Positions 48,040 through 57,108 of a stretch of DNA of 64,000 bases are shown piece after piece. The notes under the pieces are model-generated. The model was not told where the DNA came from, ran no database searches, and saw only the letters and a program-made list of their open reading frames with translations. The DNA is taken from positions 248,001-312,000 of the forward strand of contig NZ_BDCJ01000009.1 of NCBI RefSeq assembly GCF_001613445.1, written 5' to 3'. This DNA is from Nocardia grenadensis NBRC 108939. GTDB lineage: Bacteria > Actinomycetota > Actinomycetes > Mycobacteriales > Mycobacteriaceae. The translations under genes and the position numbers were made by a program. Within the stretch, counting starts at the first letter, position 1. Every line of letters starts with the position of its first letter.

Positions 48040-48157
48040 TTCGATAACCTCCTCGATCGCCGACCGTTGCGCAGTCGCCGATATGTGGAAGCGAACATTA
48101 AAGACGCGGTCGCCGACTTTCGCGGGATGTTCAGAAATTGAGTTGGAAGGCCACTCG

Positions 48158-49186
48158 ATGAAGGATCGTCACGTGCCGGACGATGTTGATTTCCGTATCG
48201 TTCACGCACTACAGTCCGCACCGCGTGCTCCGTGGGGTGCCGTCGGCGATGTCGCGGGTGTCAGTGCGCCCACCGCCGCACGCCGCTGGGAACGGTTGGT
48301 GGACAGCGGTCTGGCCTGGATCGTTACCTACCCCGGCCCGGCCTATCTGAATACGCAATGTGCCGCATTCGTGGAGATCGAGGTGGCCGAGCGCGGCCCG
48401 GAACTGATGCGCGAGCTCTCTCGGGACGGCAAGGTCGCGACCATTCAGCGCACCGCCGGAGACGGAGACCTGCTTCTCACCGTCATGACCTTCGATCTCG
48501 ACACCCTCGGTGACTGGGTGCAGAAGCTTGCGGGGTCCCCCATGGTCTCCCGTACTCGCACCCGCGTGGTGATGCAGGTGTTCGGGGAGAGCGAACGCTG
48601 GCGGGTGCGGGCTCTCGACATCGGCGAGGAGTCGTCCTTGTCGCGGTACCGTCCGGTACCGCGACCACTGGTCCATCAGCCGGACGCAGCGGATCTGAAG
48701 TTGATCGCCGCGCTCGCTGCCGACGGCCGACGGTCGGCAGTCGAACTCGCCGAAGTCTGTGGGATCAGCGCACCGGCCGCCCGACGCCGGCTCGCCTACC
48801 TCGTCGCCGAGCGGATCCTCTCCATTCGCTGCGAAGTCGCCCACGTACTCGGTGGATGGCCGGTCACCGCCAACGTGTGGGCCCGCGCGACACCGCGCAC
48901 GCTCGGCACGCTCGTCGATGCACTCGAATCGTTCCCCCAGATCCGCGTGTGCTGCGAGGTGACGGGGACCGCGAACGTCCTGATGACGGTGTGGTTGAGG
49001 CAGATCAGTGAGTTGTCGCGCCTGGAATACCAACTCGAGTCGGGGGTACCCGGCTTCACCGTGGTGGACCGAAGTGTCACACTCGAGACGCCCAAGCGGC
49101 TGGGCTCGATACTCGACCGGGCAGGCCGATGCACCGGTTTCTATCCACTGGAGCTGTTGACGACCTGCCGCGATACCGCTCCGTGA
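48158..49186 (+). CDS. tandem AsnC/Lrp-type transcriptional regulator
   Basis: The protein has 342 residues from ATG 48158. It contains two Lrp/AsnC halves: HTH 1 around residues 10-45 (VDFRIVHALQSAPRAPWGAV, GVSAPTAARRWERL) with an effector-like domain, and HTH 2 from about residue 170 (DLKLIAALAADGRRSAVELA, GISAPAARRRLAYL) with a second RAM-like domain (VCCEVTGTANVLMTVWL). Canonical Lrp proteins are half this size. Divergent from the opine-dehydrogenase gene, 118 bases apart, so it probably senses the amino-acid-like substrate and controls that operon. Confidence 0.85.
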   Translation: MKDRHVPDDVDFRIVHALQSAPRAPWGAVGDVAGVSAPTAARRWERLVDSGLAWIVTYPGPAYLNTQCAAFVEIEVAERGPELMRELSRDGKVATIQRTAGDGDLLLTVMTFDLDTLGDWVQKLAGSPMVSRTRTRVVMQVFGESERWRVRALDIGEESSLSRYRPVPRPLVHQPDAADLKLIAALAADGRRSAVELAEVCGISAPAARRRLAYLVAERILSIRCEVAHVLGGWPVTANVWARATPRTLGTLVDALESFPQIRVCCEVTGTANVLMTVWLRQISELSRLEYQLESGVPGFTVVDRSVTLETPKRLGSILDRAGRCTGFYPLELLTTCRDTAP

Positions 49187-49391
49187 CGCCGAGCGAGGTA
49201 CCGCCGCCGCCCGGTGATATTGCCGGCCTCGGCACGGAGCATCACCGAGTACTGCGCGCAGGAGGGCGCAGCGGTGACCGGGAAGCAGCTCGTCGACTAC
49301 ACCGCGCCGTGGATGGCCGGCTACGAGGATCCCCACGTCGATCGTCCGGGACCGGCACCCGTTCGACCGGAAAGGACCTAAGCTGACGTCC

Positions 49392-50870
49392 GTGGAGCTG
49401 TTCGTCGGTATCGATATGGGGACGGGGAGTAGCAAGGGGGTGCTCGTGCGACCGGATGGAGTGGTGGTCGCCGAGCATCAGGTGAGTCATGAGATGTCGC
49501 TGCCGCGGCCGGGGTGGGCCGAGGTCGACGCGGTGGGCTTGTGGTGGGCGGAGGTGTGCGCGATCGGCCGCACACTGATGGCCGCCGTGCCGTCGGGGGC
49601 GCGGATCGCCGGGATGTGTGTCAGCGGTGTCGGTCCGTGCCTGGTGTTGTGCGACGAGGATCTCGAGCCGGTACGGCCCGCCATTCTGTACGGCATCGAC
49701 ACTCGGGCGTCGGTGGAGATCGCCGAACTGACCGAGTTGTTCGGCGCGGAAGAAATTTTGTTGCGGACGGGCAAGTCGCTGTCGAGTCAGGCGGTCGGTC
49801 CGAAGATCGAATGGGTGCGCAAGAACGAGCCGGAGGCGTTCGCCCGTGCCCGTCGCTGGTACGGGTCGAATTCTTTCGTCGTCGCGAAGCTGACCGGTGA
49901 GTATATTCAGGACCACCACACGGCCAGCCAATGCGATCCACTGTATTCGATTCGCGACTTCGACTGGAATGCCGAATGGGCCGGGCGGATTCTGGGTGCG
50001 CTGCCGCTGCCCCGGCTGGTGTGGCCGTCGGAGGTGGTCGGCATGGTGACCGCGGGGGCGGCCGCGGAGACCGGGATTCCGGCGGGCACGCCGGTCGTCG
50101 CGGGCACCGTGGATGCCTATGCCGAGGCATTCAGCGTGGGTGTGCGTGATCCGGGTGATCTCATGCTGATGTACGGATCGACGATGTTCTTGGTGCAGGT
50201 GCTGGAGACGTTCCATTCGAACCCGGCGCTGTGGACGACGACGGGGGTCCAGGAGGGCACTTTCGCGCTCGCGGCGGGGACATCGACCGCAGGTGGGCTG
50301 GCCAACTGGTTGCAGAAGGTGACCGGCGGAGCCTCATTCGACGTACTGATGGCCGAGGCCGCGGCAGTGCCGCCGGGGTCGGAGGGTTTGCTGATGCTGC
50401 CCTACCTGGCCGGTGAGCGCACGCCGGTGTTCGATCCGGACGCGCGTGGTGTCGTGGCCGGACTGACACTGCGGCACGGGCGTGGACATCTGTTCCGCGC
50501 GGCCTACGAGGGCATTTCTTACGGGATCCGCCAGATTCTGGAGATGTTCGACAATGCCGATTCACCGGTATTGCGGGCGGTCGGAGTCGGTGGGGGGCTG
50601 CGTAGTCCGGTGTGGGCGCAGGCGCTCAGCGATATCACCGGGTTGACCCAGCTACAGCCGGAACAGACCATCGGCGCGAGTTACGGTGACGGGCTGCTGG
50701 CCGCTATCGGTGTGGGACTGGTCGCACCGGAGACGGACTGGACGCGGATAGTCCGCGAGATTCCGCCGAACCCGGAATACCGCGAACGGTACGACGCCCT
50801 GTACGAGACATGGCTGCAGCTGTATCCGGCTACCCGGGAGCAGGTGCATACCCTGGCGCGGTTCAGCTGA
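49392..50870 (+). CDS. FGGY-family carbohydrate kinase
   Basis: This 492-residue kinase is read from GTG 49392. FGGY motifs: VGIDMGTGSSKGVLV (ATP phosphate loop), GVGPCLVLCDEDL, and C-terminal GVGGGLRSPVWAQALSDITG; the hinge segment is YLAGERTPVFDPDARGVVAG. It resembles xylulose/erythritol-type kinases. In a cluster with polyol dehydrogenases and a tetrulose-type kinase it may phosphorylate L-erythrulose or erythritol; the substrate cannot be read from sequence. Ends tail-to-tail with the SDR gene, overlapping by 8 bases. The 205 bases before it hold no recognised gene. Confidence 0.87.
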   Translation: MELFVGIDMGTGSSKGVLVRPDGVVVAEHQVSHEMSLPRPGWAEVDAVGLWWAEVCAIGRTLMAAVPSGARIAGMCVSGVGPCLVLCDEDLEPVRPAILYGIDTRASVEIAELTELFGAEEILLRTGKSLSSQAVGPKIEWVRKNEPEAFARARRWYGSNSFVVAKLTGEYIQDHHTASQCDPLYSIRDFDWNAEWAGRILGALPLPRLVWPSEVVGMVTAGAAAETGIPAGTPVVAGTVDAYAEAFSVGVRDPGDLMLMYGSTMFLVQVLETFHSNPALWTTTGVQEGTFALAAGTSTAGGLANWLQKVTGGASFDVLMAEAAAVPPGSEGLLMLPYLAGERTPVFDPDARGVVAGLTLRHGRGHLFRAAYEGISYGIRQILEMFDNADSPVLRAVGVGGGLRSPVWAQALSDITGLTQLQPEQTIGASYGDGLLAAIGVGLVAPETDWTRIVREIPPNPEYRERYDALYETWLQLYPATREQVHTLARFS

Positions 50871-51624
50871 CCGCGTAACCGCCGTCGATCGGGACGTCGA
50901 CGCCGTTGATCATCGATGCGAGCTCGGAGGCGAGGAACAGCGCTGTCGCGGACACCTCCGCGGGAGCGGCGAAGCGGCCCAACGGGATGCGGGCCAGCAT
51001 CGGCGCCGCCTTCTCTTCCGCACCCCAGACTTTGCGGCCCATATCGGTGAGCACGATGGTGGGGCACAGGGAGTTCGCGCGCACGCCATCGGGTCCGAGC
51101 TCGAGTGCCAGCACCTTGGTCGCCATCACCAGACCTGCCTTCGATGTGCAGTACGCGTAGTGCTCGGGCAGTGCGCGCAGGGCGGCAGCGGAGGCGACCG
51201 TCACGATCGATCCGCCGCCGTCACGGGCCATCGCCGCACCGACGGTGGCGGCGAGCAGTGCGGGGGCGCGCAGATTGACGGTAAGGACCTCGTCGAACGT
51301 TGCCGCCGTCAGATCGGTGACCATCTCCGGATGTGAGATGCCCGCGTTGTTGACGAGCACGTCGAGCCCGCCGAAGACCGCGGCGGCCTCCGCGGCCAAC
51401 CTGGTGGGAGCGTCCGGGTCGGCAAGGTCGGCGGTCACTGCCGCAACGCGAATCCCGTACTGCTGCGTCAGGTGGCGGGTCTGATCGGCCAGTGCGCTGT
51501 GGTCGCGGCCGGACAGCACCAGCGAAGCCCCGGCCGCCGCGAAAGTCTCCGCGATATCGGCCCCGATACCTTTCGACGCACCGGTGATCAGTACGCGCTT
51601 ACCGTCGAGACGAATCGAGCTCAC
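50863..51624 (-). CDS. SDR polyol dehydrogenase, possible D-threitol dehydrogenase
   Basis: This 253-residue SDR is read from GTG 51624, which overlaps the stop of the SorC gene (GTGA). Motifs: TGASKGIGADI, LVNNAGIS, serine in TVASAAALRALPEHYAYCTS, and the catalytic tyrosine/lysine in YCTSK. C-terminus MINGVDVPIDGGYAVS is regular. In M. smegmatis tetritol catabolism an SDR oxidises D-threitol to D-erythrulose, and the neighbours here match that set. Translation coupling with the regulator ties it to the same regulon. Confidence 0.82.
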   Translation of the reverse strand: MSSIRLDGKRVLITGASKGIGADIAETFAAAGASLVLSGRDHSALADQTRHLTQQYGIRVAAVTADLADPDAPTRLAAEAAAVFGGLDVLVNNAGISHPEMVTDLTAATFDEVLTVNLRAPALLAATVGAAMARDGGGSIVTVASAAALRALPEHYAYCTSKAGLVMATKVLALELGPDGVRANSLCPTIVLTDMGRKVWGAEEKAAPMLARIPLGRFAAPAEVSATALFLASELASMINGVDVPIDGGYAVS

Positions 51625-52634
51625 AGACTCTCCAAAAGCTGGTGTGCGGTCGATGGATCGGTGACGAGCTGGTTGAAGTATCCGGCGCGCGCCCCGGCGA
51701 GAATCGGGGCCACCTTGTCTGCGCCGACGGCCACGGCGATCCCCACCGGAATCTGCTGCAGCACGGACAGTTCCACGGCGATCAGCCGTTCGCGGCCGGG
51801 AAAGTCGACGGGTTCGCCTTCCCGGTTGTAGAACCGCGAACACACATCACCCACCGCTTCGCGTAATGATACGGAGGTGGTGGGAACGAATTGTGGTATG
51901 TCATCACGCAGCAGCGGGGGTGCGCCGACGCCCATGAGCGCGCACCGCGCTCGCGGCCACAGATTCAGTACGCGCTGAATGGACGGGTCGGCATGCAGGG
52001 TGGCGTAGAGATCGGCTCCGGGGAGGGCGGGGGCGAACAGGTAGTTCGGCCGGCCGCCGAGTTTGTTGGAGATGAGCCGGGTGATCTCGTTGGTCTGATA
52101 CCACTCCTCGGGCTGGTCGTTGCCGCCGACGGTGGGGGTGACGAGGACACCGGGGATGCGTTCGAGGTCGAACTGCGCCACCTGGTAGACGGTGCGTCCC
52201 GAGGAGACCAGCAGTACGTCTCCGGGGACCAGCCCGACGTCGGAGAGTGCGCGTGAGACCGCGGGGGCGAGGTAGCTGCCCATCACCTCCACGGTCGGCT
52301 TGGCCGGGGTCGGCGCGGGCAGCGGTGCGGACAGGTACACCCGTTGCAACCCGGTCGCGTCGGCGAGGGTGCCTGCGAGATCGCCGCGGTCGTCGGCATG
52401 GGGTGCGCGGACTTCGATGTGGACGATGCCCTGACGGCGGGCTTCGGAGAGCAGCCTGCTCACGGTGGCCCGGCTGATGCCCAGCTTATGGGCGACTTCG
52501 GCCTGGGTGGCGTCCTCGTCGTAGTACATTTTCGCGGCCGCGTAGAGCAGCGACGGCGCGAAGCGGCCACCCTCGGCGCCTGTCGGTGCTCGAGTATCGG
52601 AGCTGCTGTGCATGGCAGAAGTATCGCATTGCAC
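51621..52634 (-). CDS. SorC/DeoR-type sugar-responsive regulator
   Basis: This 337-residue regulator has an N-terminal HTH (AAKMYYDEDATQAEVAHKLG, ISRATVSRLLSEARRQGIV) and a large SorC sugar-binding domain with GDVLLVSSGRTVYQVAQ, VTPTVGGNDQPEEW and the phosphate/sugar-site segments ALMGVGAPP and VGIAVAVGADKVAPI. SorC proteins sense phosphorylated sugars. Start at ATG 52634, or at 52613. Divergent from the alcohol dehydrogenase gene with two operator-like repeats between. Probably controls the whole 49-63 kb cluster. Confidence 0.9.
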   Translation of the reverse strand: MQCDTSAMHSSSDTRAPTGAEGGRFAPSLLYAAAKMYYDEDATQAEVAHKLGISRATVSRLLSEARRQGIVHIEVRAPHADDRGDLAGTLADATGLQRVYLSAPLPAPTPAKPTVEVMGSYLAPAVSRALSDVGLVPGDVLLVSSGRTVYQVAQFDLERIPGVLVTPTVGGNDQPEEWYQTNEITRLISNKLGGRPNYLFAPALPGADLYATLHADPSIQRVLNLWPRARCALMGVGAPPLLRDDIPQFVPTTSVSLREAVGDVCSRFYNREGEPVDFPGRERLIAVELSVLQQIPVGIAVAVGADKVAPILAGARAGYFNQLVTDPSTAHQLLESL

Positions 52635-52679
52635 ATCAGTTCACACCAATATTTCCGTGCACATTCGTTCTGGACCAAT
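52630..52679. promoter_or_regulatory. two direct-repeat operator sites, probably for the SorC regulator
   Basis: TGCACATCAGTTCA (52630-52643) and TGCACATTCGTTCT (52658-52671) are spaced 28 bases apart, and both are followed after a few bases by ACCAAT. Each half resembles a TGnACA-nn-nGTTCA inverted repeat, the kind of site bound by SorC/DeoR-type proteins. They lie in the 91-base divergent region before the dehydrogenase at 52726. The first copy overlaps the 52634 start codon, which favours the later start at 52613. Confidence 0.6.
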
Positions 52680-52725
52680 GTGCCACCCTGAGTTAGTGTG
52701 ATCCCGAGCATAGGGATGAAGGGCA

Positions 52726-53808
52726 GTGGTGATGACGGAGACGATGCAAGCGGTGATCTGCCACGGTCCCGAGGACTACCGGCTGCAAGAGGTTCCCGTC
52801 CCGGTACCGGGACCGGGCGAAGCGCTGGTCCGGGTCGAGGCAGTGGGCATCTGTGCGAGCGATCTGAAGTGCTATCACGGGGCGGCGAAGTTCTGGGGTG
52901 ATGAGAACCGCCCGGCGTGGGCCGAGACCGAAGTGATCCCCGGTCACGAATTCGTCGGCGAAATCGTGCAGATCGACGCCGCGGGCGCCGCCCGCTGGGG
53001 CGTCGAGGTGGGGGACCGAGTGGTCTCCGAACAGATCGTGCCGTGCTGGACATGCCGGTATTGCCTCCGCGGGCAGTACCACATGTGCAAACCGCACGAC
53101 CTCTACGGTTTCAAGCGCCGGACCCCGGGCGCTATGGCGAAGTTCATGGTCTTTCCCGCAGAAGCGCTGGTGCACAAGGTTTCCAAGGATATTCCGGCCG
53201 CACACGCCGCATTCACCGAGCCGCTGTCGTGTTCGCTGCACGCCGTCGAGCGGGCGGGTATCACCTTCGAGGATGTCGTGGTGGTGGCGGGTTGCGGTCC
53301 GATCGGTCTCGGCATGGTGGCCGGTGCGCGGGCGAAGAGCCCTGCCCATGTCATCGCGCTGGATATGGCGCCGGAGAAGTTGATGCTGGCTCGGGAGTGC
53401 GGCGCCGATATCGTGATCAACATTCGCGACGAGGACGTTCAGGCGGTCGTCATGGAACTCACCGACGGCTACGGCGCCGATGTCTACCTGGAAGGTACCG
53501 GCCATCCCTCCGCCGTGCCGCAGGGCTTGAACCTGTTACGCAAGTTGGGAACCTACGTCGAGTACGGCGTGTTCGGCAGTGATGTCTCCGTCGACTGGAG
53601 CATCATCAGTGACGACAAGGAGCTCGATGTGCGCGGCGCGCATCTGGGTCCGCACTGCTGGCCGGCCGCCATCCGCATGCTCGAATCGGGCATCTTGCCG
53701 ATGGACAAGATCTGTACCCACCAGCTGCCGCTCAGCGACTTTCAGAAGGGTCTCGATCTGGTGGCCGGCGGAACCGAGTCGGTGAAGGTTTCGCTGATTC
53801 CCTCCTGA
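52726..53808 (+). CDS. zinc-dependent polyol dehydrogenase, erythritol/L-threitol type
   Basis: The protein has 360 residues (a start at 52732, MTETMQAV, is also possible). Medium-chain dehydrogenase marks: catalytic zinc ligands in GICASDLKC and GHEFVG, structural zinc cysteines CWTCRYCLRGQYHMC, and NAD loop VVAGCGPIGLGM. The sequence pattern (AAKFWGDENRPAWAETEVIP) resembles the erythritol/L-threitol dehydrogenase of M. smegmatis, which makes erythrulose. First gene of a plus-strand operon with an ABC importer and kinase. Substrate assignment is by resemblance and context. Confidence 0.82.
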   Translation: MVMTETMQAVICHGPEDYRLQEVPVPVPGPGEALVRVEAVGICASDLKCYHGAAKFWGDENRPAWAETEVIPGHEFVGEIVQIDAAGAARWGVEVGDRVVSEQIVPCWTCRYCLRGQYHMCKPHDLYGFKRRTPGAMAKFMVFPAEALVHKVSKDIPAAHAAFTEPLSCSLHAVERAGITFEDVVVVAGCGPIGLGMVAGARAKSPAHVIALDMAPEKLMLARECGADIVINIRDEDVQAVVMELTDGYGADVYLEGTGHPSAVPQGLNLLRKLGTYVEYGVFGSDVSVDWSIISDDKELDVRGAHLGPHCWPAAIRMLESGILPMDKICTHQLPLSDFQKGLDLVAGGTESVKVSLIPS

Positions 53809-53840
53809 CCTGCCGAGAAAGTTCGATGAGGAACAGATAC

Positions 53841-55247
53841 ATGAGCAGAAATCAGTTCTCGCGCCGGGACATGCTGCGGGCCGTGGGCCTGGCCGGTGCG
53901 GCCGCCGCGGCCCTGCCGGTACTCTCGGCCTGCGGCGTGGGTGGCAAGGTCGAGGCCGTCAACGGTGCGGGCGAGGTGAGCGGGCCCTTCAACTGGCGTG
54001 CCGCGGAAGGCACGACTCTGCACCTGTTGCAGACGCCGCACCCGTACCAGCAGTCGCTGCAACCGCTGCTCGCCGAGTTCACCCGGCTCACCGGCATCAC
54101 GGTCGACACCGACCTGGTGCCGGAGGCCGACTACTTCACCAAGTTGAATACCGAATTGGCCGGTGGCACCGGTAAACACGATGTGTTCATGCTGGGTGCG
54201 TACTTCATCTGGCAGTACGGTCCCCCCGGTTGGCTGGAGGACCTGGCCCCGTGGATCGCGAACTCCTCGGCCACCAGTGACGCGTACGACTTCGAGGACA
54301 TCTACGAGGGTCTGCGCACCTCCACCCGATGGGACTTCGACCTCGGCAGTCCGCTCGGCACCGGCGGGCAGTGGGCGATCCCGTGGGGCTTCGAGAACAA
54401 TGTGGTCGCTTACAACAAGGCCTATTTCGACCAGCGCAAGATCACCTTGCCGGACACCTTCGACAACTTCATCCAGCTGGCCGTCGACCTCACCGACCGT
54501 TCCCAGCACCGGTACGGCATCGCCACCCGCGGATCCAAGTCGTGGGCGACCATCCACCCCGGCTTCATGACGCAATTCGCCAGGGAGGGCGCGAAGGATT
54601 ACGAACTCGTCGACGGCCGGTTCGAGGCCACCATGGCCTCGGACGCCTCGGTCGCCTTCACCGAGAAGTGGATCGAAATGCAGCGTCTGGCCGGACCGAC
54701 ATCGTGGACCACTTACGACTATCCCCAGGCCACCGGCGATCTCGGTGACGGCACCGCGATGATGGTCTACGACGCCGACAGTGCGACCTATCCGAAGAAC
54801 AAACCGGGTGCCAGTGCGCAAGCGGGCAATATCGCCTGGTATCCGGGCCCCGCCGGCCCTGGTGGCAACTACAACACCAACTTGTGGACCTGGTCGCTGG
54901 CGATGAACGCGCAGTCGAAGAACAAGCATGCGGCCTGGTTGTTCATCCAGTGGGTCACGGGTAAGGAAGCCCTCTCGAAAGCCGTGCAGGGTGGGATCTT
55001 CGCCGATCCGGTGCGCAAGTCGGTTTTCGACGGCGTGTTCAAACAGCAGCTCGGCGGAATGCCCGGCTATCTGGAAGCTTTCGAGACGGTGATCGGCAGC
55101 TCGAAGATCCAGTTCACGCCGCAGAAGAAGTTCTTCGACACCACGGAGGATTGGTCCGTCGCGCTGCAGGACATCTACGGCGGTGCGAACGCCCGGTCCC
55201 GTCTGGCCAGCCTGGCCAAGACCTGTACGTCGAAGGTCAATCTCTGA
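53841..55247 (+). CDS. ABC sugar-type substrate-binding lipoprotein
   Basis: The protein has 468 residues from ATG 53841, with GAGGAA 7 bases upstream. The N-terminus carries a twin-arginine-like SRRDML and a lipobox LSAC, so it is an exported lipoprotein. The body is a family-1 extracellular solute-binding protein (LLAEFTRLTGITVDTDLVPE, HAAWLFIQWVTGKEA). In comparable clusters such a protein binds tetritols. 32 bases after the dehydrogenase. Confidence 0.9.
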   Translation: MSRNQFSRRDMLRAVGLAGAAAAALPVLSACGVGGKVEAVNGAGEVSGPFNWRAAEGTTLHLLQTPHPYQQSLQPLLAEFTRLTGITVDTDLVPEADYFTKLNTELAGGTGKHDVFMLGAYFIWQYGPPGWLEDLAPWIANSSATSDAYDFEDIYEGLRTSTRWDFDLGSPLGTGGQWAIPWGFENNVVAYNKAYFDQRKITLPDTFDNFIQLAVDLTDRSQHRYGIATRGSKSWATIHPGFMTQFAREGAKDYELVDGRFEATMASDASVAFTEKWIEMQRLAGPTSWTTYDYPQATGDLGDGTAMMVYDADSATYPKNKPGASAQAGNIAWYPGPAGPGGNYNTNLWTWSLAMNAQSKNKHAAWLFIQWVTGKEALSKAVQGGIFADPVRKSVFDGVFKQQLGGMPGYLEAFETVIGSSKIQFTPQKKFFDTTEDWSVALQDIYGGANARSRLASLAKTCTSKVNL

Positions 55248-55278
55248 CCCGGCGTGGGTCGAAGAAAGGGAGGTCGAC

Positions 55279-56238
55279 ATGACCACTCAATCAGTTCGTC
55301 CACCGTCCCATGCCGACCCGGAGAAGCCGGGCTCAACGCAGCGAACCGACCCTCCGGAGGTTCCGCGCTGGCGGCGGTCGCTGCGGCCGTACCTGCTGTC
55401 GGTTCCGGCGATGCTCATCGTGGTGGGGATTCTCTACCCTTTCGTGATCGGCGCGTATTACTCGGTGCTCAACTACGCCGCGGTGAATCCTGAGCCGATC
55501 TTCGTCGGAATCCGGAACTACGCCAGTGTGCTGGGTGATGTGGAATTCTGGACCAGTGTCCGGGTCACCGGCACCTTCGCGATCGTGGCCACCGCCATCG
55601 AGACCGTCGTCGGCGTCGGCATCGCCCTCTTGCTCAACCGCTCCAGCATCATCGGGCGGATCTTCGAGAAAGTGCTGATCCTGCCGCTGATGATCGCGCC
55701 GGTGATCGCGGGCGTCATCTGGAAGCTGATGTTCAACCCGCAGTTCGGCGTGCTCAACCACATCCTCGGTCTCGGATCCACCTTCGACTGGCTCAGCAGC
55801 GGCAATGCCCTGTGGTCGGTGATCCTGGTGGATCTGTGGATCTTCACCCCGTTCGTCGCGATCCTGGTGCTCGCCGGCATCCGTTCGCTGCCCAAGGAAC
55901 CCTTCGAGGCATCGGCGGTAGACGGCGCGAGCTGGTTCTACATGTTCCGCAAACTCATGCTGCCGATGCTGTGGCCCTACATCCTGGTCGCGGTCATCTT
56001 CCGCTTCATGGACAACCTCAAGGTTTTCGACGCGGTCTACGTCCTAACCTCGGGCGGCCCCGGCGTAGCGACGCGGACCCTGCAGATCGGGGCGTTCGAG
56101 GACTCCATCATCAACCTCGACTACTCCCGCGGCAGCACCTACATGTTCCTGCTGTGGGTGATCGTGTTCATCACCGCACGCCTCCTGGTGAGCGTGCTCG
56201 GAAAGGCGCAGCGTCGCGCTGCCGGAGCGGAGTCGTAG
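55279..56238 (+). CDS. ABC sugar transporter permease, MalF-like
   Basis: This 319-residue permease is read from ATG 55279 after AAAGGGAGG. Six membrane segments, with the cytoplasmic EAA loop FEASAVDGASWFYMFRKLML that contacts the ATPases. C-terminal STYMFLLWVIVFITARLLV ends the last helix. Pairs with the next permease to import the polyol delivered by the binding protein. Confidence 0.93.
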   Translation: MTTQSVRPPSHADPEKPGSTQRTDPPEVPRWRRSLRPYLLSVPAMLIVVGILYPFVIGAYYSVLNYAAVNPEPIFVGIRNYASVLGDVEFWTSVRVTGTFAIVATAIETVVGVGIALLLNRSSIIGRIFEKVLILPLMIAPVIAGVIWKLMFNPQFGVLNHILGLGSTFDWLSSGNALWSVILVDLWIFTPFVAILVLAGIRSLPKEPFEASAVDGASWFYMFRKLMLPMLWPYILVAVIFRFMDNLKVFDAVYVLTSGGPGVATRTLQIGAFEDSIINLDYSRGSTYMFLLWVIVFITARLLVSVLGKAQRRAAGAES

Positions 56239-56241
56239 ATC

Positions 56242-57108
56242 ATGGCCAAGGAACTCTTACCCGGACAGCGCCGATTCACCCCGGCCTCCGTGGGCGCGGA
56301 TATCGTGCTGATCGGCTGGTTCGTCTTCTCGCTGTTCCCGATTGTGTGGATGGTCCTGCTGGCGTTGAAGACACCGGCGCAACAGACCACCACCTACTTC
56401 ACATTCAGCCCCACCCTGGAGAACTTCGCTACGGTGCTGAGCCCGAAAGGCACCGAACTCACCAGCGTGGACTTCAAGGCCGCGCTGCTCACCAGCCTGA
56501 TCAATTGCGGTGGTGCGGTGATCGTTTCCCTGGTCATCGGTATTCCCGCTGCCTATGCGGCCGGCCGGTGGCAGTACAAAGGCTCCAATGACCTGATGTT
56601 CACCATGCTCTCGTTCCGGTTCGCTCCTGAACTGATGGTCATCGTTCCGCTGTTCGTCATCTACAACCAGATCGGCCTGTTCGACACCAAGGCCGGCATG
56701 GTGTGGGTGCTCCAGTTGGTGACGATGCCATTGGTTGTGTGGATCCTGCGGTCCTATTTCCAAGACCTGCCCGAGGATCTGGAACAGGCCGCACTGCTGG
56801 ACGGATATACCCGCCGGCGGGCCTTCGTGATGGTCGCGCTGCCGCTCGTGCGGCCCGGTATCGCCGCCGCGGCACTGCTCGCGTTCATCTTCGCCTGGAA
56901 CAACTACGTGTTCCCGCTGATCCTGGCCGACAGCAATGCCGCCACCGTGACCGTGGCGATCACGAAATACCTCGGCGGTGGCGGGCAGGCGTATTACAAC
57001 CTCACCGCCGCCGCCGCGGTGATCGCGGCGCTACCACCACTGATTCTGGCGCTCACAATCCAGCGATACCTGGTGCGCGGCCTCTCTTTCGGGGCGGTGA
57101 AGTCCTGA
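56242..57108 (+). CDS. ABC sugar transporter permease, MalG-like
   Basis: This 288-residue permease has six helices and the EAA loop LEQAALLDGYTRRRAFVMVA. It starts 3 bases after the MalF-like gene, and its TGA overlaps the ATG of the first ATPase gene. The characteristic FAWNNYVFPLIL segment of MalG-type permeases is present. Confidence 0.93.
   Translation: MAKELLPGQRRFTPASVGADIVLIGWFVFSLFPIVWMVLLALKTPAQQTTTYFTFSPTLENFATVLSPKGTELTSVDFKAALLTSLINCGGAVIVSLVIGIPAAYAAGRWQYKGSNDLMFTMLSFRFAPELMVIVPLFVIYNQIGLFDTKAGMVWVLQLVTMPLVVWILRSYFQDLPEDLEQAALLDGYTRRRAFVMVALPLVRPGIAAAALLAFIFAWNNYVFPLILADSNAATVTVAITKYLGGGGQAYYNLTAAAAVIAALPPLILALTIQRYLVRGLSFGAVKS

Noticed and set aside
49187..49391. Possible protein fragment (AVTGKQLVDYTAPWMAGYED) before the FGGY kinase
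   Set aside because: Reads like protein but matches no family I can name, and there is no start or ribosome site.
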